Source: a virus
Strand: one strand, 5' to 3'
DNA length: 22,255 nt
Virus record (IMG/VR): IMGVR_UViG_3300020401_001496
Location: 1 to 22,255 of that record
Shown here: piece after piece, positions 8,501 to 15,893 of the stretch
Layout of the letters: each line of letters starts with the position of its first letter
Position numbering within the stretch: position 1 is the first letter of the stretch
Program-made: the position numbers and the translations under genes
Notes under the pieces: generated by a model
The model's input: only the letters and a program-made list of their open reading frames with translations
Database searches by the model: none
Told to the model about the DNA's origin: nothing

Positions 8501-11467
8501 TATGAAGATGCAGGACTTACAACAAAAACAAACGGAAGTACATTTACACCTTACACAGGGCCAAGCGGTACATGGGTAGATGCAGATAGTGTGTACTTCA
8601 TAAAAGTACAGGCGTTGACAGCAAATGATGTCACAGGTTCAACAGCAAATAATATTGGTTATATTAATAATGTTGATAGAAATGTATATGCAGGATTAAT
8701 CAATGGAACTACAGCAGAAATTACTATTGCTATATCATTGTTAAGAGCAACTGGTCATGATTTTACTGAAATAGGAACAGGCGGATTCAACACAAGTAAC
8801 TATCCTAATGTATTACTTGGTAGTGCCGTAGGAGGATTAGAAGCAAAAGCAGGTCCATATACTGATGCTGATAATGCAACAAGTTCGCAAGTTTGGGAAA
8901 GAAGAAAAGGTAGAGTTTTCTTTATTAGTTCTGATAACGACGGCTTCTTCCGTGTTGGTAAGTATTTCGTTGTAGACCAATCAACAGGTAGTATTACATT
9001 CGCGGGTGAAGTTGGTATTAGTAGAGCGGCTTCGTTAGGATTCAAAGAAGGTGTAACAATCGATGAATTTTCCAACGATGAATTATTTACTGATAACAGT
9101 GATACAGCAGTGCCAACTGAAAAGGCTATAGCAAATTATGTTAGTAGAAGACTAGGACATAATGGCACAGCACAATTAACAGGTTCAAATAGATTTGAAC
9201 CAGGATTTTTAGCACTTAACGGTTCAACTGGAATGGAAGCTACATTAGACATGAGCTCTAATAAAATTGCTAACCTTCAAGATCCTACAGATTTAAAAGA
9301 TGCTGTAACAAAAGAGTTTATGGACGAGGCTGTAAAAGCATATGATGAAATTACAGATTTAAGAAACTGGACTGATCATTCTGTATCACCTGCTAATTTA
9401 ACAAAACAACTAGTTGTTCCTACAGGTGTAAGAAAGATAGTTGTAGAGGCAGAATCAAGTACATTATTTGACCCTAATAGTGCAAACAAAGAAATAACAG
9501 GATCAGGTGGAGCTACAGGTACATTAATATCAAGAGAAGCAAGATTTGATAAAGTACAGAATGCTAATGTTGTTATTCTTACATATACCCCTGGCGCAAC
9601 TGATTTTACAAATTTAGGATCTGTCCAACAAACAAGTCCAAGTGTTTCAAGTGCAATATTAGAAGCACCTATCGATGAATATGTAAGAGCTGTAGAAAGC
9701 ACAGCAAGTGATATTAATCTTACTGTAACAAGAGGTGCAACAAACACAGAATGGGATTTACAGATTGAAGCAGATAGCATAATAAATGCAGATGTACATG
9801 CTCCGATTGATAATACAGAATTCACTACAGATGCTATTGTACAAAGCAAACTGAATATGAATGTTGCTTCAGCAATAGCGGCGGCTCCTACAGGAGATGC
9901 ACAAACAATACAAGCATCATTAGGTGTTGCGGCTTTTGATAACGATGACTTTACTGTTACTGATGGTTGGGTTACACTTAAAGAAAATCAAGTAGATTTA
10001 GCAGATTTACCTGAACTAGATCAATATCAAATAATTGGTAGAACTACAGCAAGTGTTGGTGATCCAGAAATTGATACCTATGCAAATGTTGTTGATAAAG
10101 GTCTTGGTTTAGCAGACGGAGACTTTACTGCGGTACAGCCATATGGCAATCCAGTAAATGATCCTGGAAAAGCACTTATAACAACAGGCACAGGAACTTA
10201 TACAACAAGTGAAGTTGCATATGATAACGAAAATGTCAGTATTGCAAAACGTGATGATAGCGGAAACTTACACGCAACTGCATTTATTGTAGGTGCAAAT
10301 TCTACAAACGTTGTATTAAGTGAAAGTTCAAATACACTTACTTTTAGCACACCAGAACAAGGAAAAATCTTAGATGCAGTGGGCAGTACTAAGCCAACTA
10401 TAAACACAGGTGGTGTGATAAGAGTAGGTGATATATCTGCTTATACAGAAAGTGTATTACATAGAAACTCACCATTTGGTTCCGTAGGCGGATCAGGTGG
10501 AGGTACTACTGAAGTATCAGCTGTACGAACACGTTGGACTTACACAAGTTTTATTGAAGCACCAGACGAATTAGATGCAAGTGGTACAGGAATAGGAATA
10601 GGTGCAAACACCGGCTTCTCACAAGGCGGTGCAGATATTATAACTTTTGTTACAAGCGGAAATGTTGAAGCAAAAATAACAACAACTGGTGTTGAATCAG
10701 ATGACATAAGAAGCATGACAACTGATACTAACCTAAACATTCAAGCAAACGGTACAGGAACAGTTTACGTAAATGATACAATGACTGTTATAGGACAAAT
10801 TACAGGTACTATTGATAATGCAGATAATGCTACAAACGCAAACAACATCAACGTAGACGAGAAAAATGATTCAGTAAACTATCAGGTATTGTTTAGTGAT
10901 GCTAACGGAACAGGCTTCCAACGTCCTTACATTGATACTGATGATGCACATTTTACTTACAATCCTAGCACACATGCTCTTACAGTAGGAACTATTGAAG
11001 CAACAACGTTAACTACAGGTGCCTCAACAACCACTGGTAGTGTTACAGGTAGATGGAGTCTTACAGCAGGATCTAGATTCGAAGCTACATATGCTGACTT
11101 GGCTGAATACTATGAAGGTGACAAACAATATGAAGTAGGCACTGTATTAGTATTTGGAGGAGAGAAAGAAGTTACTGAAAGCACAGAACATAAGACTACA
11201 AGAGTAGCTGGAGTAGTTAGTGATCAAAGTGCATATACAATGAATCAAGAATGTCCAGGTATTAAAACGCTTGTTGCATTGCAAGGAAAAGTTCCTGTAA
11301 ATGTAATAGGAAAAGTACAAAAGGGAGACATGCTTGTTGCAAGTGCAATACCAGGATATGCAATAGCTGATAATGATCCAAAAGTTGGAAGTGTAATCGG
11401 AAAAGCAATAGGTACAAAAGACGATGCTGATAAAGGTGTTGTAAACGCTGTGGTAGGCAGAGTTTAA
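2573..11467 (+). CDS. Giant tail-fibre/appendage structural protein, 2,964 residues
   Basis: This very long fibrous protein fills 40% of the window. GGAG at 2561-2564 supports the start. Residues 5-40 form an NDGTGD...KVNENF module shared with the gene at 15165. Pectate-lyase-like beta-helix pieces follow: HVSTGGDD (357) to FKTINAAARRA, VETGQYEEDYPIRLPNN (779), and FLLDDATIVRNVTVQGHGG (1293). Two insertions interrupt them, each with a Y-x4-C-x-RD-x-G helical segment (Cys469 and Cys1119). A tandem repeat spans residues 949-1107. Later come HDFTEIGTGGFNTSNYPNVL (2062-2081), VPTEKAI (2180), a Gly-rich linker GGSGGG (about 2642) and a C-terminal domain with ATYADLAEYYE (2838-2848). That domain resembles phage appendage C-terminal chaperone/autoprotease domains, but no catalytic residues are proven. 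It probably forms a host-contact appendage. It ends with tandem stops TAA TGA. Confidence 0.88.
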   Translation: MAKQDVNIGVEGNDGTGDSIRESFRKVNENFQELYAVFGQGGQIGFTTLGDTPNSIEGGKIITTNNAGTAIIYSEIGSDSDLNPANSDSVSVDTASVPGKIILSTTFSAIVDDNTAPTLGSHLNAANFGIAGVAITESAATALNSQPGRTTSYTIDDLVITRGYADRRYITSGLPIRIAPEPADTSGFIKTITQYIDGNLFIAGHGYDSGANGTAFIFTAEDTDPNNLVTGQTYFIRFSTPDQLSLFNTAEEARTESASEAAANKINVSGTISANDTHKITDAGYDATLTGNFLSDVGMPRESVTRRQGDSMEGPLFLSDHPGDLAGDGTPNGEQDLQAATKYYVDNTAYSSPEVLHVSTGGDDTMQGVPNGKEGTSFTYAFKTINAAARRAEELIKTAPEEPGPYFQTLAHTTGGTTTDCVTDTQGVENPASPITNATLKLNKDYIIAEVSAYISYTFPNFTYTKATCERDLGLIIDSLRIDANRGNTANSMTRIAAERYYSSVSGRIAITTQLKQTKNAFSFLGTLITESILQNKKLNEKDLLANNNGLTKFDGSNPGRIITQTDHGLADGNIIQFFGVGGMTEINDQFAFVKVIDATTAELFADAALTTAFDNSGFSNYTSVGKIGLRYQTKFQQDTSGTQVSDGIGGGAEPNAASSVTNNVALINNIIENGIDAGADIVFGSRYFLTVDNNSSGFIDQTNPDNTDALPGKVIRGKRSGALGRIITFAQTTNETTFFMQLLEPFEFDATQDNATQSPGEELEMGNFVKKKQVTIRVETGQYEEDYPIRLPNNVSLKGDEFRRVIIRPKQRVSQSKWARTYFYRDSEFDGITLHTTGTPFFNQEGIQTGFFGNHYLSDNTKPIQVGSDVSNLGFYKQAANVIKSNKQFIQDEVIYFVNASFVTGSPHTYVGGTASNAVQSGGAYAHTFVSGTVQSNVGNLPNPITDIVYTPADGNMVITSAGHGLTTSNTITIADNALSFTCAMDGNTATKTYPRSTDPASGSTLAISASDTDTFTINVGASPIVNHDVTNAIYDPATGDMTLTIGSHTLSAGTSIKIATNSLTFTCDIDDNATTHTYPRVGDPAYDTAVNIDSTDINTITVNVGVQGTFTYNEEKCRRDTGIIVDGLVKDLLNGGKEFALENQGEYYSGAVSGQESQTAAAIGHISTLAGQLLVGTAPTKHAGTNFDPDISAGDVQPVWSAGNLYAQGDFVVRGTGGGAKYYRALRKHTSTSANEVVDPGTSNIILDPDIWVEVTSVVTLVGQLIDIVQFPLENPSTWNPPKRNDEMDVFLLDDATIVRNVTVQGHGGFMCVLDPEGQVLTKSPYIQTASSFSKSENKKAFRGGMYVDAYTGNIPMRILANSGSSTSVGISGGAVNLNAFTIAVESLDVGGQPQGLKLRLPQLPAPFYFEGIRYQVNAISNYDSGTGKAVLYLDPGSNSSNGYNKAGGDSPGDPGHGDDDIIQDLFLQTAGNRSILGNDFTQINDLAYGLVTNNGAFSEMVSMFTYYTHAAYYAANGSEIRSLNGSNGYGNFGLVAEGADPNEIPDQVTLARDQAQAIKAFTYGSFTNAVGDTSITVYDYKVNPLKNAIVYIPHATAGPLNYKITNIQNLSDPNNNGDIGADGAPVVTGVNTLDNTFGGGAGFTGTPANSTGNFTITQSATTGSGTGFKGIVSISAGTVSGITIGNSGSGHAINDEITLPGSGMGGTSPANDLTVKVGAIYQGTAGTFSNEIYRLTIQEAGSNTDFFPDIQENISHDDLIEYRHSETLIFDGVNSQDITERPSTAVNFDESDTKTYRSTSFTITDDQGANLPSTQIKAIFDTDFDYVEIELDPLGRSTQASLVGGTGQMGANNTDQYLSVKALNETDAVRILQDATDTTNQTIKNPGDAGYTGGMIFSYNSRILQCLEYGAVTTGTITDIQIAGSPDFEITVTDNNHNLTNGDQVTFSGILGTTQLNGTTKFVGDVLTNTFVLYEDAGLTTKTNGSTFTPYTGPSGTWVDADSVYFIKVQALTANDVTGSTANNIGYINNVDRNVYAGLINGTTAEITIAISLLRATGHDFTEIGTGGFNTSNYPNVLLGSAVGGLEAKAGPYTDADNATSSQVWERRKGRVFFISSDNDGFFRVGKYFVVDQSTGSITFAGEVGISRAASLGFKEGVTIDEFSNDELFTDNSDTAVPTEKAIANYVSRRLGHNGTAQLTGSNRFEPGFLALNGSTGMEATLDMSSNKIANLQDPTDLKDAVTKEFMDEAVKAYDEITDLRNWTDHSVSPANLTKQLVVPTGVRKIVVEAESSTLFDPNSANKEITGSGGATGTLISREARFDKVQNANVVILTYTPGATDFTNLGSVQQTSPSVSSAILEAPIDEYVRAVESTASDINLTVTRGATNTEWDLQIEADSIINADVHAPIDNTEFTTDAIVQSKLNMNVASAIAAAPTGDAQTIQASLGVAAFDNDDFTVTDGWVTLKENQVDLADLPELDQYQIIGRTTASVGDPEIDTYANVVDKGLGLADGDFTAVQPYGNPVNDPGKALITTGTGTYTTSEVAYDNENVSIAKRDDSGNLHATAFIVGANSTNVVLSESSNTLTFSTPEQGKILDAVGSTKPTINTGGVIRVGDISAYTESVLHRNSPFGSVGGSGGGTTEVSAVRTRWTYTSFIEAPDELDASGTGIGIGANTGFSQGGADIITFVTSGNVEAKITTTGVESDDIRSMTTDTNLNIQANGTGTVYVNDTMTVIGQITGTIDNADNATNANNINVDEKNDSVNYQVLFSDANGTGFQRPYIDTDDAHFTYNPSTHALTVGTIEATTLTTGASTTTGSVTGRWSLTAGSRFEATYADLAEYYEGDKQYEVGTVLVFGGEKEVTESTEHKTTRVAGVVSDQSAYTMNQECPGIKTLVALQGKVPVNVIGKVQKGDMLVASAIPGYAIADNDPKVGSVIGKAIGTKDDADKGVVNAVVGRV
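5417..5893 (+). repeat. Two tandem 74-residue repeats inside the giant fibre protein
   Basis: Residues 949-1022 (5417-5638) and 1035-1107 (5675-5893) share the order Y-x-P-A-x-G-x-M, then H-x-L, then N-x-L-x-FTC-x-x-D-x-N, then TYPR-x-x-DP, then T-I-x-VNVG, with a period of 86 residues. The sharing is clear in protein but weaker in DNA, so the duplication is old. The repeats are probably small beta-sandwich or stalk modules; the paired Cys in FTC is conserved between them. Confidence 0.85.
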
Positions 11468-11473
11468 TGAAAA

Positions 11474-11480
11474 ATAAATA
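11474..11480 (+). promoter_or_regulatory. T4-type late promoter before the second fibre gene
   Basis: ATAAATA (context AAATAAATATAG) begins 7 bases after the giant gene's stop and ends 17 bases before the ATG at 11498, with GAGGA at 11488-11492 as ribosome site. No other ATAAATA is seen before 12989 or 13126, so this promoter probably also serves the small membrane peptide and the protease. Confidence 0.65.
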
Positions 11481-11497
11481 TAGTAGCGAGGACCAAA

Positions 11498-12979
11498 ATG
11501 GCTGATAGATATCCTTTAGTTGTAGATACAACAGACAGTAATAAAATAAAAGAACTTCCAAATGGTGATAGTTTAAACCTGACTGGAAATAATATTACAG
11601 GGGCAATTAATATAACTGCAACTGGCACTATAACAGCAACCAACTTAAATATTACAAATGGTGTAACTATAAACAGTCTTAATCTTGCTACTGTTGCTAC
11701 AACAGGTGATTATAGTGATTTAATTAATTCTCCTACACAAGTATCAACTTTTGTAAACGATTCACAATATGTCAGTCAAGGACAAAATGTTTCTGTGCTT
11801 ACAAATGACGCAGGATATTTGACTGCGGTAGCATTTAATGATATTACTGGTACGCCGACTACATTAGGTGGCTATGGTATTACTGACGCCGCTACACAAG
11901 CACAAGGTGCTTTGGCGCAATCTGCTGTACAACCTGCTGATAATATTTCTACTTTGACTAACGATGCAGGATTCGTTACGTTAACACAGCTTACAGATGG
12001 ATCAATAACGGTTGATGTAAACAATTCTGGAGATTTAGTAGGTAGTGTTTTTGCAGATGATAGCACTGTAATGATTGATAGTATTTTAGCGGCAGTTAAT
12101 CTAGATGGAACTATTAGAGGAAATGTAAAACCTCAGGCTGATACTTTATACGATTTAGGAAGCACAACTAATCAATTCAAAGATTTATACATAAACGGAG
12201 AAATTAAATTTGGATCAAACGCAGTACCAATTAATTTGCCTGCAAATAGCACAGTAAACGGCATAATAATTGGAAGTGGATCAGGTGGATCAGGCGGCGG
12301 CTTTATTACTGTGGCTGCAGACGACAGCACACAAAGAATTATTAATAGAGGTGAAACATTTAAAATAAGTGGTGGCACAGGTATTACTACTTCAAGTGAT
12401 GCAGAAGGTGAAATTACTATTAATGGTTCGCCAGGCACTCTTAACACAGCAGGCAACACAGGTACAGGAAGTGTAAACCTTGCAAGTGAAACTATGCAAG
12501 TTTTAGGAACTACAAATGAAATAAATGTAGAGGCAGCCGCTTTTGCTTTATCATTAAGTTTAGCTGATAACATTTCAGGTATATTGTCTTTAAATGCAAC
12601 AACATCTGTAACAGGTGGTGCAGTGGTATTAAGTGGATCCAACATTGATACATCTGATAGTAGTGCAATGACGATTACGCCGGCGGTTACGTTTGAAAGC
12701 GACCTAATTGTACAAAATAATTTGACAGTAGATAACGACTTAAATGTCACAGGATCATTTAACACAGTTGGATCAGGAACACCAGAAATATTCTCAGACA
12801 ATGAAATAGAATTAAATGCCGGCACAAGAATACAAGCAACCTCAGGACCATTTCAAATGCTTAATGTAACCACAGTAGAAAGAGATGCACTTTCTGCGGC
12901 GAACGGGGATATAATTTATAACACTACAGATAATAAATTCCAAGGTTATGAAAATGGTGCATGGGCTAATTTAATTTAA
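11498..12979 (+). CDS. Tail-fibre protein with NDAGYLT-type repeats
   Basis: This is a 493-residue fibrous protein. The N-terminus MADRYPLVVDTTDSNKIKEL followed by LNLTG is unlike the NDGTGD module of its neighbours, suggesting a different docking site. Tail-fibre repeats V-S-x-[LF]-x-N-D-x-x-[YF] start at residues 82, 98 and 150, with an FNDITGTPTTLGGYGITDA segment between the second and third. PQADTLYDLGSTTNQFKDLY and a Gly/Ser linker (about residues 258-267) follow. The end, TTVERDALSAANGDIIYNTT to GAWANLI, is a common phage fibre tip motif. It likely forms a trimeric fibre that contacts the host. Low aromatic and high Ser/Thr/Asn content fits a beta-structured rod. It lies in the late block between the giant appendage and the protease. 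Confidence 0.85.
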   Translation: MADRYPLVVDTTDSNKIKELPNGDSLNLTGNNITGAINITATGTITATNLNITNGVTINSLNLATVATTGDYSDLINSPTQVSTFVNDSQYVSQGQNVSVLTNDAGYLTAVAFNDITGTPTTLGGYGITDAATQAQGALAQSAVQPADNISTLTNDAGFVTLTQLTDGSITVDVNNSGDLVGSVFADDSTVMIDSILAAVNLDGTIRGNVKPQADTLYDLGSTTNQFKDLYINGEIKFGSNAVPINLPANSTVNGIIIGSGSGGSGGGFITVAADDSTQRIINRGETFKISGGTGITTSSDAEGEITINGSPGTLNTAGNTGTGSVNLASETMQVLGTTNEINVEAAAFALSLSLADNISGILSLNATTSVTGGAVVLSGSNIDTSDSSAMTITPAVTFESDLIVQNNLTVDNDLNVTGSFNTVGSGTPEIFSDNEIELNAGTRIQATSGPFQMLNVTTVERDALSAANGDIIYNTTDNKFQGYENGAWANLI

Positions 12980-12988
12980 GGATAAGTT

Positions 12989-13126
12989 ATGAGCAGTTGT
13001 TGTACTAGAAAAAGAACATGGAAAGATATTTTATATTTGCCAATAGGAATAGCATTTACCCTGATAGGGTTTTGCCTATTACTATCTGTTGAAATGGGCA
13101 TAGCATATGCACTAGGATTTATATAA
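12989..13126 (+). CDS. 45-residue membrane peptide between fibre and protease genes
   Basis: The open frame runs from ATG 12989 to TAA 13124-13126, preceded by a purine-rich AAGGATAAG. The N-terminus MSSCCTRKRTWKD has a Cys pair and a basic patch. Residues about 15-42 are one continuous hydrophobic stretch, long enough for one transmembrane helix. Its stop overlaps the protease ATG by one base (TAATG), so the two are probably translated in a coupled way. The Cys pair next to basic residues could be lipidated or disulphide-bonded, but this is speculation. It might escort the protease or fibre, or act in lysis; no family was recognised. Confidence 0.6.
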   Translation: MSSCCTRKRTWKDILYLPIGIAFTLIGFCLLLSVEMGIAYALGFI

Positions 13127-15147
13127 TGAGTGAAAAGTACTACCAATTAGGAACACACACTTCGGAACAATGGGCCGAATTACATGCAGAATTAATAGCT
13201 GATGGTAACACCTATGAATCTGTACCAAGTAGGCAAGTTACAGTAGAAGATGAAAAGGTACACAGTCCTACAAGAGGATCATATTTACTCACAGATGAAG
13301 AAGCAACAGCACTCAAAGCAGATCCTAGAGTAAAATTTATTAACATTGATTATATGAAATATCCTGAAACTTATGCTCCTCCACCAGATGAAATTTATGC
13401 AACACGCCCGGAACTAATCAATAGATATCAAACCACAGTTAAAGTTCATAGAGAATTTCAAGATTCTAATAACTTGAATAACGATGACATCAATAGGACA
13501 GGATATCAAATATGGCGCTGTATGCAAAAATTAGATCCTTGGGTAGAAAACGGTTATGCTGACAATTTTATAGGAGATGTTAACATCCAGCAATATGGCT
13601 CAGGAAAAGATGTTGACGTTATAGTAGCAGATGACGGAGCAGGATGGATAGGGCACCCAGAATTTCAAAACAACTGTACTGGTGCGCCACCGCCTGCGGA
13701 TTATGTAGGAGGTAATTTATTACCAGGTGACGGAACATGTGATTTGTTAGATTTAGTGTTAGATGCACCGTATTACCTAGACCCAGACTATTTCAATGCT
13801 GATTCGGCATCTAGGCTTACAACTAGATTTGATGGAACTACTGTACCTGTAGAAAGTGTTGCTAGAGGATGGTGGACAAACGCATCTAATAGGAGTGCAA
13901 AATTTCAGTCATACGGGACTGTAAGTTCTTTAGGGTCAAGTTACACTAGAAGTAACTGCAATGGCGATAACACAGGACCTCCGCCTTTCTCTGTAACAAG
14001 GCATTCAACATGTTGTTGTGCTTTAACTTTTGGTAGAACACAAGGTTGGGCGTACAATGCAAATAAATGGGTATTGAATTTATATGGTTCGTATGGATCA
14101 GGTATTGAACAAGGGTTTGATTTACAAAAACTTTTTCATCTGATGAAACCTGTGAATCCAGAATATGGAAATAAAAATCCAACAGTAAGTTCAAACAGTT
14201 GGGGATATAGGGCTAATAAAAATCCAAGCGGCACATATTACTATCATTATAGGGGAGGCCCAGCAACTGCTTATACTTCAGAACCTAGTTGGTTGAGTCA
14301 TATGGGTCAGCGAGGAGACGTTGGACGTTGGAAATCAGAAATGAAAACCAATTCAATGACAACAGCATTAGATGAATTAATTGATTCAGGTGTCATATTT
14401 GTATGTGCGGCAGGTAATAGTAATCAAAAGCAAACAAATTACGGACATGCAGATTTTGATAATTACATTGCTACAAATAACACAGATACATTAGAGGAAA
14501 GTACCTTTTTTGAATTTAGTGTAGAAGTGACAGGAACAACCAACCGTAGAGGATTTCCACAACAAGGTGGCAAACATGTAAGAAGTAACGGAGCAATAGG
14601 TTACAAAACAATTAACATAGGTGCATTGGACGATGACTTTAAAACTTCAAAAGAAGCAAAAGTAGATTACAGTGACCGCGGAGAAGGTATTGACTGTTAT
14701 CTACCAGCTGACGGCACACTTGCCGCTAATACTTATTACGCATCAGAAGGACGATATCCTTCTACGTATCCAGGATTCACTGCTAATACAGGATCAGGTA
14801 CAGGTGTAGCTGAAGATACAGGTTTTGGTGGCACTAGTGCGGCATGTCCTGTAGCCGCAGGATTTATATCATCAGTGTTAGAGCACAATAGAGATTGGAC
14901 TTACAAAGAAATTAAAAAATGGATCAGAAGTTTGGACAATCAAGATGCATCAAACTTCTACACAGGGACTGAATCTACAGGCGTTAGCGATTCTAATTGG
15001 TTTGACTATGAAAGTCTTGAAGGCGGTGATCCTAAAGTTTTATACCAAGGTAATATAGACCGTAGAACAAGAAAAGGCATAAGACGTGTTTTAAGTAAAG
15101 GTATCCAAATACGTAATCCGAACATTAGAATAAAGAAGAATAAATAA
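13126..15147 (+). CDS. Subtilisin-family (S8) serine protease in the tail module
   Basis: This 673-residue protein has a complete subtilase triad. Asp169 lies in VDVIVADDGAGW, His293 in VTRHSTCCCAL, and Ser571 in GFGGTSAACPVAAG. The oxyanion-hole Asn431 lies in FVCAAGN, and NSWG precedes it. Residues about 50-90 (GSYLLTDEEATALKADPRVK, then FINIDYMKYPE) resemble the end of an inhibitor-I9 propeptide, so the enzyme is probably made as a zymogen. There is no signal peptide. The Asp-to-His distance (124 residues) is far longer than usual, implying an inserted domain. The usual HGTHVAG is HSTCCCA, with three consecutive Cys. The last 28 residues are strongly basic. Placed among fibre genes, it may be a virion protein that trims fibres or digests host surface proteins; the target is not shown. 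Confidence 0.88.
   Translation: MSEKYYQLGTHTSEQWAELHAELIADGNTYESVPSRQVTVEDEKVHSPTRGSYLLTDEEATALKADPRVKFINIDYMKYPETYAPPPDEIYATRPELINRYQTTVKVHREFQDSNNLNNDDINRTGYQIWRCMQKLDPWVENGYADNFIGDVNIQQYGSGKDVDVIVADDGAGWIGHPEFQNNCTGAPPPADYVGGNLLPGDGTCDLLDLVLDAPYYLDPDYFNADSASRLTTRFDGTTVPVESVARGWWTNASNRSAKFQSYGTVSSLGSSYTRSNCNGDNTGPPPFSVTRHSTCCCALTFGRTQGWAYNANKWVLNLYGSYGSGIEQGFDLQKLFHLMKPVNPEYGNKNPTVSSNSWGYRANKNPSGTYYYHYRGGPATAYTSEPSWLSHMGQRGDVGRWKSEMKTNSMTTALDELIDSGVIFVCAAGNSNQKQTNYGHADFDNYIATNNTDTLEESTFFEFSVEVTGTTNRRGFPQQGGKHVRSNGAIGYKTINIGALDDDFKTSKEAKVDYSDRGEGIDCYLPADGTLAANTYYASEGRYPSTYPGFTANTGSGTGVAEDTGFGGTSAACPVAAGFISSVLEHNRDWTYKEIKKWIRSLDNQDASNFYTGTESTGVSDSNWFDYESLEGGDPKVLYQGNIDRRTRKGIRRVLSKGIQIRNPNIRIKKNK
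15140..15146 (+). promoter_or_regulatory. Late promoter overlapping the protease stop codon
   Basis: ATAAATA is built from the last Asn-Lys codons and the stop of the protease gene (AAT AAA TAA). It ends 18 bases before ATG 15165, with TAGGAGATAA as ribosome site between. The spacing matches the other late promoters. Confidence 0.6.
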
Positions 15148-15164
15148 TAGTAGGAGATAAGATT

Positions 15165-15863
15165 ATGCCAATTGATAGAATTAATGTAGGAACACTTGCT
15201 AACGATGGTACAGGCGACGATTTAAGACAAGCATTTGTAAAAGTAAATAACAACTTCGATGATATCAATTCTAGAGTACAAGGACAAGCTACAGCTCAAA
15301 ATTTAGGTGCAGGCACTGGTATATTTTATAGCAAGGAAAACGGTGTAATCGGATTAAAAAGTCTTGTCGCAGGTGCAAATATAGAAATAACAAGTGACAA
15401 TGATACTGTAACAATCAGTACTCCAGGAACTATAAATTTACAAGCAACAAGTGGCACAGGAGCTATTACAGGTGCAAATAGAACATTAGTAGTACAAGGT
15501 GGAACTAATATAAGCACAACTGCGTTAGGGAACACAATTACAGTAAATGTAGATTCAACAGGATTAGTACAAAGTGATTCTAGCCCAGCATTAGGAGGCA
15601 ATTTAGATGCTAATAGCAACAGTATTACAAATGCAAATAGTATTACTGCACAAGCAATAAATGGTGCATTGACAGGAACAGTTGATGGTATAAATGTTAC
15701 AGACATGTACAACACTATGAGAAATGTAAGAGGTTTTGACTTTGGTGATGTAACAAATAATTATACTTCAGGTTTAGACTTTGTCATTGCAAATACTACA
15801 GTTGATTATGGAAGTATAATAACTCCAGGATCAACTATTTCAGATTTTGGCTCTATAGTATAA
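15165..15863 (+). CDS. Short fibre-like structural protein with NDGTGD module
   Basis: This 232-residue protein has a start (INVGTLANDGTGDDLRQAF, then VKVNNNFDDI) that closely parallels residues 5-40 of the giant fibre protein: NDGTGD, then [DS]-[IL]-R, then F-x-KVN-x-NF. The rest is rich in Gly, Thr, Asn and Ser with alternating short beta segments (VAGANIEITSDNDTVTISTP and GTNISTTALGNTITVNVDST) typical of fibres. It has no enzymatic motifs. It has its own late promoter and a good ribosome site. It is probably a tail or baseplate appendage that uses the same docking point as the giant protein, or an adaptor between fibres; that is inference from the shared module. Confidence 0.8.
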   Translation: MPIDRINVGTLANDGTGDDLRQAFVKVNNNFDDINSRVQGQATAQNLGAGTGIFYSKENGVIGLKSLVAGANIEITSDNDTVTISTPGTINLQATSGTGAITGANRTLVVQGGTNISTTALGNTITVNVDSTGLVQSDSSPALGGNLDANSNSITNANSITAQAINGALTGTVDGINVTDMYNTMRNVRGFDFGDVTNNYTSGLDFVIANTTVDYGSIITPGSTISDFGSIV

Positions 15864-15866
15864 ACG

Positions 15867-15873
15867 ATAAATA
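15867..15873 (+). promoter_or_regulatory. T4-type late promoter before the Ig-repeat protein
   Basis: ATAAATA lies in AAACGATAAATATG (15862-15875), identical over 14 bases to 2529-2542. It begins 4 bases after the previous stop and ends 20 bases before ATG 15894, with AGGGAA as ribosome site. Confidence 0.7.
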
Positions 15874-15893
15874 TGCTATATAGGGAATAGTAT

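Noticed and set aside
9376-9849. 157-codon open frame on the - strand inside the giant fibre gene
   Set aside because: It is antisense to a clearly coding region, has no ribosome site or family motif, and its composition mirrors the Thr/Ser/Asn codons of the sense strand.
12172-12825. 217-codon open frame on the - strand inside the second fibre gene
   Set aside because: It reads the complement of Gly/Thr/Ser-rich fibre sequence, giving Val/Pro/Ser-rich protein without motifs. It is long only because sense-strand codon use avoids reverse stops.
15326-15715. 129-codon - strand open frame opposite the short fibre gene
   Set aside because: It has the same antisense shadow composition and no promoter or ribosome site.
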